A DNA stretch of 64,000 nucleotides from Sebastes aleutianus. Lineage: Eukaryota; Chordata; Actinopteri; Perciformes; Sebastidae. Location of the stretch: positions 2,347,409 to 2,411,408 of the forward strand of contig CAKAKS010000067.1 in NCBI GenBank assembly GCA_916700875.1. The letters are read 5' to 3'. The notes beneath the pieces were generated by a model. That model made no database searches. It had not been told where the DNA came from and saw only the letters and a list, made by a program, of their open reading frames with translations. Both the position numbers and the translations under genes were made by a program. This document shows, piece after piece, positions 24,906-36,810 of this stretch. The first letter of the stretch is position 1. Each line of letters opens with the position of its first letter.

Positions 24906-25540
24906 GTATAACTTACAGTATACGTTGATGTAAGTCTACTGCTACTGCTTTCATTTACTTAGGAATTTTGTTACAAATCAAAGCACAATTAACCATGATG
25001 AGATCAACAATAATAACAGTTCACAAGTGATACTGAATGGTCTAGCATCATTACCGCCCCTCACACATGCAGATATGCTGTTAAAAACATACTTCTCCAG
25101 GGACGAGCCGTGGATGTAGAAATATTCTCACTAAACCAAAGTTCGCTGAGCCAAAATGAGCCACAGGATATGCAGAGCTAAAGTGTGGTAACTTTAGCAA
25201 AGTCAGACCGTATTTACAGTGATTTTGGTTTCTTTATCATTCAGTGATTACCTTTGATATTTGAGGTTGAAGGTCAACAAACCAGTTAATCAATCAAAAA
25301 CTCCTCCACGCAAGTATGGCCACCTACTCGCCCAATTCAACTGTTATCAGCTCATTAAATGTGCATTATCAGTGATGGATGTGGGTCAATAGGAGCCTGC
25401 TACGCCTACTACGTTGTAAAAGTGAAAGTGAAACTTAACACGTTCTAACACGTCAAACTGAATGCAACGTTACATTTTGAACACAAACAAAACAGCTTGT
25501 TGAGCTTTTAGGCAACAAAACCACTCGGTTAATGTTTTGG

Positions 25541-25990
25541 CTTAAAGGGACAGTGTGTAGGATCTGGCGGTATCTAGCAGTGAGGTTGCAGATTTCAACT
25601 TGTGCTACGGTGGCCGACGCGTAAACGCGAATGGCCCTCTCTAGAGTAGAGTGCTCAGAGTGTGTGTGTACGTGGCAAGTGAGTGGTGAAGCAAGAAAGA
25701 GAGAGCGGTGGCGACGGGAGCGAGTAACGTTATCGACTCTGGCCCAAGCGAGAAAAGTTAACAGTTTGGTTTGTCCATTCTGGGCTACTGTAGAAACATG
25801 ACGGTGCAACATGGTGGACTACATGGAGAGGACCCACTCCCCATGTAGATATAAACGTCTCATTCTAAAGTAACAAAAACACAACAACTCTTATTTTCAG
25901 GTGATTATACATTAAAGAAAAACATACTTATTAATGTTATATTCCATTTCTGCCAATAGATCCCCTTAATTGTTACACATTGGTCTTTTA
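25541..25990 (+). mobile_element. TTAAAGGGACAGTGTGTAGG-ended nonautonomous element
   Basis: The left end TTAAAGGGACAGTGTGTAGG and the right end TTGTTACACATTGGTCTTTTAA are imperfect inverted repeats. Internal phrases GTGGCCGACGCGTAAACG, CAACATGG and GAGAGGACC recur in partial copies at 45690-46135 and 53595-54562. The minus-strand open frame here is unrelated to any known protein. Confidence 0.6.
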
Positions 25991-27405
25991 AAATAACTAC
26001 GTTTGGAAGCGAAACTTAAGGTTGTGAACACGAACTCCATTACACCCGACCTCCACCCCATATGGAGTTTCACTACAGCGTCCGACTTCCACTTTTGCTC
26101 CTGTCACAATTACCACGTTTGCTAGAAGTCCCTGTTTTCTTCTTTTATTCTTTCTTTTGGTGATCACCCATGTGAATAGATGATAAAACCTACTAGTGGG
26201 TGAAGCAGACCCCTTCTGACCCACATCTATGAGGCTTAGAACGACTGATAACACGCTTTTAATGACCTGATAAGAGTCTGACCGGCTGACCTACAAGTGG
26301 CAGAATGCCTCAGATGGATTTTCATTCCCTGTTTGTAACAGTGCTGATCTTCAGAAACAGCTCCTTCTTAAGCTTTAAGTTTTTTATTTGGCTATTTTCA
26401 CTTAACTAGAAAAAGTTGCCATTAGATTCTACATATTGTGGTTTTGCGCCACCACAAAGAGCTTAGCTCCTCAGAAATATTTATAATCTCACTCGAAACA
26501 TTAACTCCTGCTTAACCTCTCCATGGTGTACCAGATGTTAGAGTTGTTTAACTTCACATCTGTTAGCCGAAATCCCCAGAGTCCTGCAGTCATCTTAAAG
26601 GAAATCCTGGGTACCCTCCTCCCTGTCCTCCACCGACAGATCCCAGAGAACCAGCTGCAGCTGAGAACACCACCAGGCACTGCAGACATGCATAAAGACT
26701 TTCCTGCTTCTCCTCAAGACAAACGTTTCAAAGGAGGCCAACCATGAAACACCCATAGCATCAGCAGGTTACAGACGCTTCCTCTGTCTTGCTCCCCCCC
26801 TCACCCCGTTAGACTCCATCCCCCCTCCACCTCTTCCTGGCTTTCAACTCGATGCAGCAGCCTGAACTCCCAATTGTGCTGACCACTGGGACTGTTCACA
26901 GGTGGAAATTCTGTGGGATTTGGTGAGTCAGGGGTAAATTAGTTCTGGAAGTGGACTGAAGAAGGGGTGGCAAAGTGGGATAGCTTACAATTTGTCACCA
27001 TTTGTCTTCTGTGAGTGTGTTTGGGCTGGGTATGGGTTGCTAAGGTAGACTGCAGTGCAGATAGACTTTTTTGCAAAATGCCAGCAATAATGTTGCTGCT
27101 GTGGGTATCGTGTTGTTTTAGTTCAATTACTAAAGAATTATAAAAAATTATTCAGCCAAGAAATTCTATTACAAGAGTCTTTGACTATTGCAGAGCCAGA
27201 ACATTTTTTATTTGGAATCTGAGTCGAACAGCTAAAGAATACGAAATAACCATTAAAGATGGCATTCTGTAACACCAGTATTCATGGCAGAAACACACTG
27301 ACAGTATGAGTAACAATATGAAGTAGCTACAGATATCTGCTATCCAGAGAATTATTTGGACCCAAGAAAGGTTGTCTAATAAATTCAAGGTACACATCTT
27401 GGGGG
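25991..27405. other. unique intronic sequence, no gene seen
   Basis: No recognised repeat or exon. A C-rich patch lies at 26795-26840. Confidence 0.35.
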
Positions 27406-27440
27406 AAGCTGTAGCTCAGTGGGTAGAGTGGTTGTCCTTT
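27406..27440 (+). mobile_element. truncated tRNA-derived SINE head
   Basis: GGAAGCTGTAGCTCAGTGGG followed by TAGAGTGGTTGTCC is a tRNA-like 5' half with a pol III A box (TAGCTCAGTGGGTAGAG, 27412-27428). No B box follows; the sequence switches abruptly after TCCTTTAAAAG. It is not a functional tRNA gene. Confidence 0.6.
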
Positions 27441-27767
27441 AAAAGTACTGTTTGTAACTTCTTACACGTATAAATCATTCCGGGTCAGTGTCCCATGCGT
27501 GCTCGCGTTTGGCTACGCTGTTCAGACTCAGAGTCCAACACAAACTACATGGAAGTGAAGTGAATCCCGTCTTGCAAAACAGTGTCAACTCTTCCTGCTT
27601 CAGCCTCCCAACCGCGGTCAGAAGACACAGGGGAGACCGTAGCTTTCAAGGGATGGGATGAGCCTTCAGGATTGTTACTAAAGCTGCAATGAATAGTTGA
27701 TTTATCGATCAATTGTTCAAAAGACAATTAAGCTATTTGGGTAATCCATTAATAATTTTTTGAGCAA

Positions 27768-28129
27768 CTAGAATTACCGCCTCTGCCGACCAGTGAAGTC
27801 GCAGTTTACATCCATGTCTGTCCAAAATGTCATCACTGTATCATTTTATCCTATTTGACATTTATGTGAAATTGTCATAATTAACATAATATGAATATGA
27901 GTTATGGCCAAAAATGTGTTGTGTGAGGTCACAGTGACCTTGACCTTTGACCTCCAAATTCTAGTCAGTTCATCCTTGAGTCCAAGACGACATTTGTGCC
28001 AAATTTGAAGAAATTCCCTCCAGGTGTTCCTGAGATATCATGAGAATGGGAAGGACGGACGTCGACGGACAGACGGATGGACATCTCGAAAACATAATGC
28101 CTCCAGCCACCGCTGTCGGCGGCGTGGAA
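27768..28129 (+). repeat. dispersed repeat carrying ERE and DR1 motifs, copy 2
   Basis: Aligns over its length with 6461-6822 and starts with the same CTAGAATTACCGCCTC. The nested position dates its insertion after the surrounding hAT element. It ends near CGGCGGCGTGGA. Confidence 0.75.
27926..27953. promoter_or_regulatory. perfect ERE followed by a perfect DR1
   Basis: AGGTCACAGTGACCT (27926-27940) is a perfect oestrogen response palindrome. It is followed at once by TGACCTTTGACCT (27941-27953), a direct repeat of AGGTCA with one spacer base when read on minus, as preferred by RXR, HNF4 and PPAR type receptors. Binding is not shown. Confidence 0.7.
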
Positions 28130-28750
28130 CCATATTGTTCCAGCATCTCAAGGTGAAGATTTGTTGCTTTTCTTTGTCATCTATGACATTAAACTGACAT
28201 CACTGGGTATTGGACGGATGGTCAAATAACACAAGTAAATGTATGGATCTTCTCGAGCTGTGGGACATTATATTGACCATTTTACACATTTTATAGACAA
28301 TATAATTGATTGGGGAAACAATCGGGTCCATTAATCGATAATGAAAATAATCTTTAGTCGCAGCCCTAAATGATACCCTTTATTTTAGCACACCCATTCC
28401 TTGATCACACCCTCTTCAGGCCTGCTGACTTTTTCAGGATATGATCATTTTAAAATACAGCGACACAGACACAGTTTCTCTCCTCCAACAGATGGAAGTC
28501 AAACTGCCTGGTAAATCTAGCCCGTGTGATAGAGCAATAAAAGGCCACAGTGCATTCTATTGTGGACAGGTGATGCAGTGAATCCCCTGGAGCGGCTGAC
28601 TGGAGGATCCCCCATCCTCCCCACCCCACACAGTCTGCTTCCTGGCAGACAAAGCTCCCCGACTCCTGTCAAAACATCTCCTAACTAGGTAGTAGTGGCT
28701 ACAGCCGTCCCCTGATGGAGGGCTGACTGCACCGAGGCTGTGTGGAGGTC

Positions 28751-28754
<4 letters not shown>

Positions 28755-28784
<30 letters not shown>
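28755..28784. repeat. (GT)n microsatellite
   Basis: Perfect GT run of about 15 units. Confidence 0.95.
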
Positions 28785-28785
<1 letters not shown>

Positions 28786-29289
28786 ACTCTACCAGAGAAC
28801 ACAGACAGTCTGTTGGAAGGGTTGACAGGGTGACTACACTGAGGCTGTGTGCGTGTATACTGTATGTGCATATGAATGTGACGGCTCTTTATTTCTTTCC
28901 TACATACCTGTGCATGTAGTTGTGATTTTTGGTTATTTAAACTAGTGCTTGGTTAATTATTTATGTGATTTATTAAATGTTTAAAATATTCTGATTTTCT
29001 TTGCTCTATATCATTAGTTTTAGGTTTTTGGACACGACCAAAATGCTGCCCTGTCGATGCACTGTGTGATGTAATGTATTTTGTCGTACCTATTGTTGCT
29101 GCGGTAATTCAACGTCTTGTTATGTGTTGGATGCTGCTATTCGACCCCGTCTTGGCTAGGTCTCACTTGTAAAAGAGGTTTTAACCTCAACGTGACTTCC
29201 TAGTTAAATAAAGGTTATGATGAGTCGGAGAAAACAAGCAACTCATGACAATTTCCAGTCAATAAAATAGGTGTTCTTTGTGCTGTGAT

Positions 29290-30002
29290 TGATCTGCTGT
29301 CTTACAGGCAGCAGCCCCCACGCTGCGTACCTCGGCAGCGGCCCTTGCATACTTCGCAGCAGTATACTGTGCCCCTGTTTGGTCACCCCATAAACACCTT
29401 GGGGACACACAGCTCAACACAACCATGCGAATCATACCGGGACTATTCGTTCAACACCACTCCCCTGGCTCCCTGTCTTATCCAATATATCCCCCCCCAC
29501 CCCACATATCCGGCGAGTAGCATCTACTCAAAGGATGCTTCAAAAGGTCAAAGATTCTCCTCATCTACCAATTCATGCAGACATCTTCAACCCACCCACT
29601 GCCCGTCTTCCATCTAGACGACCCATTTGGAAGAATACCCCACTAGCTGACTTCACCACCCAATCAGCTTGGGGAAAAGGAATGGGAGCCCAAGGATGTC
29701 CCAAACAAACATCTGGTGTCAGAACTCCACCCAACAGGTCCCTGGCACCAACCTGCCAAGGATACAGTGATCAACCGTCAATAGATTCAGGTCCGGACAT
29801 GGCCCCTGCTTGGCCAGCTGCCTTCACAAATGAGGCAGCAGCCCAAGCCCATTGTGTGCTTGTGGAGAGGTGCAAACAATGGAACATATCCTTGATGCTT
29901 GCCTGCTCCACAGTCTAAAAGGAAGGTTAGTCACCCTCCATACAGCAGACCAGGAGGCAACCGCCTGGCTCAAGCACTTTGCATTCGCTAAATAAATAAA
30001 TA
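29290..30002 (+). pseudogene. non-LTR retrotransposon (LINE) 3' end, degenerate
   Basis: Translations in changing frames recall the end of a LINE reverse transcriptase ORF. The upstream part reads TLRTSAAALAYFAAVYCAPVW. The terminal frame (29855-29995) reads CACGEVQTMEHILDACLLH, a C-x-C-x8-H-x4-C zinc-knuckle-like motif, then runs to a TAA. Frameshifts and stops lie between. The element ends in an AAAT/ATAA tandem tail (29990-30002) such as several LINE clades have. Only about the last 0.7 kb survives. The clade is uncertain, possibly Jockey- or CR1-like. Confidence 0.75.
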
Positions 30003-31535
30003 CAGGGGGTGTTGACCCCACACTGGATTCAAAACTAATTTTTATCAAAAATGAAAAGTCAAAGCTGCCGGTTTCAACTGGAACATGCAGATAAAAAAGT
30101 TTTGGAACTGCAATGTAGTCCTAATGAGTTCAGTCAACAGAAAATGGACTTATTGTTCCACACTGTCTGTATTCATTTAAGAGTGTTCACACAAAAAGAC
30201 ACCTGTCCTTGTATGGTGTAAAAGAAGGACATTCTAATAATTTAGCCAATTGTTTGAACAAAAAATAAAATCTTTGAAGGCCGACACAGATCCCCTGCTC
30301 TACCTGACGCAACAGAGAGACACACATGCACCCACATGAAAAGCATGCAAGTGCAGCCCATCAAAGAGCCCCCATGGAAAACTCAAAGGGTGTCACACAG
30401 TTTTTGGCAGATACCCGTCACACGGTCCTCCACGGTTCAATTCCCTCTAGGTGGGGGGGGGGGTAGATACTGTCTAGGGAACGCTGTCAAGATCCCTCGA
30501 TGGGAAGTCCTTTTGAAAGGATGGAGGGGGAGAGATGAGGTTGAAGGGTGGCACATAAAGGAGTGAAGAAGAAAGACAAGTAAAGGAAGGAAAGACGAGA
30601 AGGGGTGAAGGAAGGATGACAGTGGAGGCAGAGGGAAGGGGGGAACAAAGGAGTGGAGTTTGTGGGGGGGAGTGATAAGGTGGTGTGGAGGTGTGACACA
30701 CAGAGAGAAAACAAAGCTCTGTTGCATACATATCGAATGTTTCTATATGGTCTGTTTATTCTAAAAACACAGCAGCTTGACAAATCTAAAGGGAACATTT
30801 TTGGCAAGACTAACAGCCTGAGTATAATACATTTAATATTATGTATTTCTGATATTATGGACAACCTTATGTTGAGATATGGCAGAAAATATTGAAGAAA
30901 AAGAGAGAAAGATGGGATGATATGTCTGGGTTTGAATCCAGGATGCTGTAGATATGAGCAGAGCAAACTGTTTGAGGATAATGGTTGTTATTTTTCATTA
31001 TGTGATCACCTAATCGTAGGTGTGGCTGTATACATTTTCTGTTTGCCTGATAAAGACCTTGTAAATGTGCCATTTCCAGGAATTACCAAAATGTATTTTA
31101 AAATTTTGCTATGTAATATAAGCATATAAATCCCTGCTTAGAACTTGGATCTAATTTCCAGATATTTCACACTGCATCTAGACTCAGTTGAGCTGGATTG
31201 TAAACTGGACTACATATAGTAAGACCTGGCTTCTGAAATCTGCATCCAATGTGTTCTCAGAGACCACTTGTGGTTCGACTTTGCTTCACTGCACACAGGT
31301 GTTTTATCAGTGGTGAAATAACAAAAAAAGGGAAACAAATGAAGGGAACCTTGAATGAGAGGAGAGGAGAAGGAGAATACCGTCGCTCGGTCAGTGTTGC
31401 TCGGCATCGGAGACCGAAGCACGGGGTACCGCTCTTGCGTTACTTTTGAACGAACCAGGGACGCCGTGTCAACATACGCTCGTTGCTGTCATGCATAGTG
31501 TCCTTTCAAAATAAACTTCAGTTTTCACAGGAAGT
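30003..31535. other. intronic sequence with a polypurine tract, no gene seen
   Basis: 30500-30710 on plus is strongly purine-biased (GGAAGGAAAGACGAG, GGGAAGGGGGGAAC), with an 11-base G run at about 30453-30463. Minus-strand open frames rich in P, S, L and H here are translations of that tract. The remainder is AT-rich and unassigned. Confidence 0.45.
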
Positions 31536-31620
31536 TAGGTTTAGGCAACACAACCACTTAGTTAGGGATTCGGAAACGGTCGTGGTTGACGTTAACTAGC
31601 GGCTCACGATACCGTTTCAT
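31536..31620 (+). repeat. fragment of the GTTTAGGCAACA..ACTTAGTTAGG family
   Basis: Shares TTTAGGCAACACAACCACTT and CGGTCGTGGTTGACGTTAAC with copies at about 24460, 49620 and 54240. A short decayed fragment. Confidence 0.45.
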
Positions 31621-32060
31621 CTGTTTGTGACAGGATCATCCACTGTGCTTCTAAAAGTTTGAACAGGGCCTGAAAGTAGCCGGTGTTGAATTATTCAGAT
31701 GGTGGACATCGTCTTTCTGGGATGAAAAGAGCTGGGGAGATAGGGTGTCTTCCTGATTCTGAATATATAATTCTGATCATTTTTCATTTAAGTAGGAGCT
31801 GGAGAGAGGTTATGGGAGATAGTGGCAAGTCAAGGGATGGATGAAAGGAGGACTGAAGGATAGGAGGGAAATATTTATAGATTAGGGCCGACAGTGAGGA
31901 GGAGAGAAGCGATAAGACGGGAGTGAAAGCACAAAAGGCAGACGAAGGGTCGGCTGAGGGCTCTCAGAAAACACTTCAAAGAGTGGATGGAGGATGCTGG
32001 GGGGAGGCGGTGAAGGGACGGCGTATGGGGAGGTGGGAGGCTGGGACGCAGACTATCGCC

Positions 32061-32139
32061 ACGTCCACACTAAGCCGGCTAAATTTGAAAATCTTTTTCT
32101 TACCACTAACAACATTTTTAGCCAGTTTAGCGTGGACGT
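32061..32139. mobile_element. very short MITE
   Basis: ACGTCCACACTAAGCCGGCTA (one base more than shown in other copies is possible) at the left is inverted against TAGCCAGTTTAGCGTGGACG at the right, with under 40 bases between them. No coding capacity. It lies inside an unassigned 179-codon minus-strand open frame, which argues that the frame is spurious. Confidence 0.6.
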
Positions 32140-33050
32140 ACAGTGTGTCATGGTGCGGTGGAGAAGACTGATCTCCTCGGGCGTTGAAGGAATTGAATGA
32201 GGGAGAAGACAGGCGAGGGTGCAGGCTACGTTCTGGCATGAAGGGAATTAATCCCTGGAGGTCTTGCAGCCAGCTGCTGACACAGACCGGCTTTATAGCG
32301 AGCCACGGGGCCATAAATAAGGCATTATGGGTATGGGGGGGGAGATGTGCTGGGCTTAAGTGTGCCACTTTAAAAGGCCCTTTCACCATTAGTTGTGTGT
32401 CCAAGCTGTTTGAAGTGATAGACCGATGCGCGTGTGTGGCGGCGCTTTTTATTTCAAGTGGCCGGGACGAGACACAAGTCGGGAGCCCTGAGGGATCTGC
32501 CCGTCTCAAGATCATGATTCTCCTCTTCCCTGTCTGTTAATCACGTTGTAAGAGCTGGTGTATAATGGTGGCCGTCTCATCACGGAGCAAAGCTCTTCAA
32601 TCACCTGCAATATATCTTACATTGTATTGTGGAGGCTCGGGATGTCGAATTGATTGTACATATTAGACATTTTATCCTTCATTTATTAGTCTCCTACATT
32701 TTCATATCTGCTAGAGTTCCACAAATTAGACTTGAAATGTGATATATTCCCTCCTGTCCCATCAGCTCCTGGTATTTGTTCGGCTGCCTCCCTCTCTTTG
32801 TATCTCAGGGAACATCTGTACTGCTAGTGCACATGACAGGACAGAAGTGAGGAGCCTCACCATCGCAATACAATCTGCTAAAAAAAGGAATATCTTATAT
32901 TGCAGTTGGATCTATGGTGTATTTCTTTATATAAATTTAACTTGTGTAATTTTATGCCAGTTAACATAATATATATTTCATATATTTACCTTGTATTTCT
33001 GATTTTATGTGGTAGCATACAGGATATACAGTATGTTTAATATATTTATC

Positions 33051-33555
33051 AGGGCTGTCAAAGTTAACACAAATATGTTTTAACGTCACAAATTTCTTCA
33101 ACGCATTAACGCAATTTGCAATTTTTTAAGGTTGTAGCTGAGTTTAGCTTTTAACATACTGGCATCATATGAAACTAGTAAACCTAATGAATCCATTGGT
33201 ACCAACCATGTCAAACTAGCATGTCGAGAAGGAGGTGAGGAAAAACTGTCATGGCCATTTTCAAAGGGGTCCTTTGACCTCTGACCTCCAGATATGTGAA
33301 TGTAAATGGGTTCTCTGAGTACCCACAAGTCTCCCCTTTACAGACATGCCCACTTTATGATAATCACATGCAGTTTGGGGCAAGTCATAGTCAAGTCAGC
33401 ACACTGACACACTGACAGCTGTTGTTGCCTGTTGGGCTGCAGTTTGCCATGTTATGATTTGAGCATATTGTTTTATGCTAAATGCAGTACCTGTGAGGGT
33501 TTCTGGATCAATATCTGTCATTGTTTTGTGTTGTTAATTGATTTCCAATAATATA
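33051..33555 (-). mobile_element. AGGGCTGTCAA-ended hAT element, truncated, DR1-bearing copy
   Basis: It begins AGGGCTGTCAAAGTTAACAC and follows the same order of phrases as the intact copy at 35580/43217, inverted: CATGGCCATTTTCAAAGG, CTCCCCTTTACAGACATGCC, TATGATTTGAGCATA. The far terminus is missing where it abuts the TTAAAGG-type element at about 33560. Confidence 0.7.
33275..33287 (-). promoter_or_regulatory. perfect DR1 motif in the hAT copy
   Basis: TGACCTCTGACCT, read on minus as AGGTCA-G-AGGTCA. The same 13 bases occur in four other copies, at 42978-42990, 56892-56904, 58049-58061 and 63411-63423. Confidence 0.6.
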
Positions 33556-33559
33556 ACAT

Positions 33560-33919
33560 GCTCTGTCTGAAACACTCCGTTTTAGTGCATTTCAGCAGAA
33601 TGGCAACGGAATTGCGTTGCTAGGAAACAGCTTGGGTCCATGTTTACATCCTGTCAGCTGATGTCATTCACATACAATGCAACAGCAAATTAACTGTTTA
33701 AAACTGTGAAATGGTCTAATTATTGTAGATTTGTGACATCACAAATGGACAGAAATCCTAACGGCTTGTTTCAAACGCAGAGTTTCTAAATATGGGCTGT
33801 GTGTGTTTCTCCATGGATTGAGTGTTTTGATACTTTCACAGTATTAATATAGCACTTAAACCTGCTTTATAATATAAAAGACATGAAAATCTCACTTTTT
33901 ACAATATGGGACCTTTAAG
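33560..33919 (+). mobile_element. TTAAAGG-ended element, 5'-truncated copy
   Basis: Aligns with the second part of 10738-11256 from CTCTGTCTGAAACACTCCG to ACAATATGGGACCTTTAAG. The first about 140 bases are missing. Confidence 0.65.
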
Positions 33920-35579
33920 TTTTTTTCTTTCAGACAGGGAGGGTGTTGCTTAGTTACCCCAGGAAAACAATACAACTGAAGAACATAAACCTTTCAGAAT
34001 CATTTCAGATATATTCTTTTCCACACAACATACAAACTTACAGGCATACTAATAGATAGCAGTTCATTTACTTTCATAGGGAAATCCAATCAAATACGGT
34101 TTAGTATTTGTCATTTCCATGAAGCCTATGATCCAGGAATGCTTAGCTGACACTGGATCAGAGCAGTATTTGCAAATAAAGGGTTTGTTTCAGGGTCTGA
34201 TGGGTGGAGTCTGCCACACAGGACAAGGCAAGGAGTGTTATAAAATATCATGTCAGTTTAATACACTTTTCTGTGATTAACCATGTACCTGATATATTTA
34301 TCTGCATTGCCTTTTAGTGCTACACTCCACCCGTCTGGTACTCCCAAGAGAAACAAACCACTGGAAATTATTTGCAAATTATACTGTATGATCCAGAGCT
34401 GGTTTGCAGGAAGAGCACCTAGCAAATAAACTATCTATTAACATATAAATACCACTTGTCATACCTTCCTCTGTGAGTGTGCGATCGCTGGGTTTTCAAG
34501 GTCCACGGAGCGTGAAAAATCCACAGAATTTGACAGGATACAAGGGTTAGTTAATTCCAACATGTGTTCTTTAAAAAGCAGGACTGACACATATGCCACC
34601 CTTAAAATAACTCGGGGAACATGACAGGGATAATAGAATTGATGTCTCTGGATTAGCGTTCATGATGGGAGCATTCACAGCCAAATCTACTGTTTCTGGA
34701 GGGATTAGCACACAAAATCTGGATGTAATGCATACGGCATTAAATGTTAATGTACGGAAATACCTGCTAAAAATGCATAAGCTTCCTTTTGTTGAGGATT
34801 ACTTGTCACTTAATGATATAATGTGAACTGTAAGTAAGAGAGCTATAATTGGACATGCGAGTGAGCAAGAGGAAAGTGTGTTTCAGGAGGTAGAAGAAAT
34901 GCCAGTAACACATTAAGGTCTGAATTATGGAAATCACAGGAATTCATTTGTCAGTTCATTTTCACTTTTGGGAGACGATAATATGTTTGAGCTTTTGTGC
35001 TTTAATGGGGCAATCTGAATAAGTGTTCTTTAATAAAATAAATCACTGCAAAATACTTTTTTTGAAACAATGAAATGCTGACGTTCAGGTTCAAAAACTA
35101 GACCAGAATGACTTAACGTAGAAGTGCAAGACCAGTAACAAAAAAAACTCAATTTCTAGACCAGCAACACCACAAAAACTGGCAATCTAGACTGTAAAAA
35201 CCAAACCCATATTTCCGTGACAATGATAACTGCTCCTGTGGCTGAAGACTGATTACAGAGGACAGAATGTAACCCTGGAAACTCTTGATTTCCTCAAACG
35301 GCACAACTGTCGAGTCAAACGGCAATGAAAAAGGCAATTGAGAGAGAGAGAGATGGTTTCTGTGCGTGTGGTTGTCATCACCGCTTCCTGAATACGGCTA
35401 CGGAAATCAGATCCACGGGGAGGGGAAGGTCAGGGCAGCCCTCCCCAACCTTGGGAGCACGCAGAGTGGGCTTTGCTGCCACTGGAGCACCCCTCGTGGG
35501 ACAGATCGTTTACCCCACATTCATATGTATGTATGGAGGGAACTACACAGGCTCTTTTTGCTGAGAAATGCATAGAGGT
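33920..35579. other. unique intronic sequence, no gene seen
   Basis: AT-rich, low in recognisable repeats. 34600-34960 is of even complexity. No exon signature. Confidence 0.35.
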
Positions 35580-35803
35580 TAGGGCTGTCAATCGATTCAA
35601 ATATTTAATCACGATTAATCGCATGATTGTCCATAGCTAATCGTGAATTGCAAATTAATCACACATTTTTTTATCTGTTCAAAATGTACCTTCAGATTTG
35701 TCAAGTATTTCATACTCTTATAAATATGCAAATATGCTGCTTTATGTAAATGTATACAAATATTTATTATTGTAAATCAATTAACAACACAAAACAATGA
35801 CAA

Positions 35804-36810
35804 TTAAAGCTGCAAGCAGCGATGATCGGGCCCAAAAAACATGTCAAATTTGGGGAAGATTGGACAATGTATAGCCAATTTACAACAACTTCCTGTTTCC
35901 TGTAGGGGGCGCTATGACTATCACGCATAATACCACATATATGTCTTCAGGCCTGGTCCATTATCCAGCTTGTGAAGTTTGGAGCAGATTGGACTATGTA
36001 AAGTCAAGTAACAACAACTTCCTGTTTTTTGGCGAAGAAGCTTTTTCGCCGCCATGCCACGGCAACATGGTTCGATAACTTTTTGATCTTTTGATAACTT
36101 TTCATCCCAAAGGTCTTAAGATACTACTGACCAAGTTTCAGGTAGATGTGATTAATTTCTGAGGCAGAGTACATCAATGTGTAAAACATGATATTTCCTG
36201 TTACCACTAGGTGGCGCTATGACTGTGAGTCAAAATTTGCATATGGATGGTGTCAGAGAGGGACCTTTATCAGGCATGAGAAATTTGGAGCATATAGGTT
36301 AATGTACGACAAAGTTACAACAACTTCCTGTTTCTTGGCGAAAGGCGCTTTTTCGCCGCCACGCCACGGCAACATAGTTCGATAACTTTTTGATCTTTGA
36401 GTAACTTTTCATCCCAAAGGTCTTAAGATACTACTGACCAAATTTGAAGTTGATTGGGTTAAATCTCTAGGAGGAGTTCGTTAAAGTACAGCGCCTGGAA
36501 ATGGTAAAAAACGCCATAAAATCCAATATGGCCGACTTCCGGTTGGGTTTACGGTATACCTCCAAGAGGGTTTTATTTACGTCTCATCATGGTACATATA
36601 CCTACCAAATTTCATAAATTTAGGAGAAACGTGTCGTCGGGGCTACTCAATAGGGGGCGCTAGCGAGCCAATTTGCCACACCCGAGCACGAAACCCATAT
36701 CAGATATTTATTTCACGCACGTCTGACACGTGTGCAAAATTTCAAAAAAAGCTCATTATCCCAAGCACCTCGTTTTCACGCTCAAAGACATAATAGAATA
36801 AGAATAATAA
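35804..36810 (+). repeat. array unit 1 (A-B-C)
   Basis: The head lacks the CGCCCACGCGCGCACGTCGG segment present in other units, having GGGCCC followed directly by AAAAAACATGTC. Modules A (35899), B (36204) and C (36647) follow. It ends in CTCAAAGACATAATAGAATA without the terminal hairpin and runs into unit 2. Confidence 0.8.

Larger units (their letters stand above)
27679..28368. mobile_element. GGCTGCAAC-type hAT element interrupted by another repeat
   Basis: The left end TAAAGCTGCAATGAATAG and the right end GTCGCAGCCCTA are inverted. Subterminal ATCGATCAATTG and TTAATCGATAATG match the teleost GGCTGCAACTAACGATT family. The 8-bp flanks ATTGTTAC (27671-27678) and AATGATAC (28369-28376) agree at 6 of 8 positions, a decayed hAT target duplication. 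The host is split at about 27767/28130 by the ERE-bearing repeat. Confidence 0.7.

Noticed and set aside
30487..30966. 159-codon minus-strand open frame rich in S, P, L and H
   Set aside because: It is the translation of a polypyrimidine tract.
31976..32515. 179-codon minus-strand open frame
   Set aside because: It runs through a short MITE, has biased composition and no family match or splice context.
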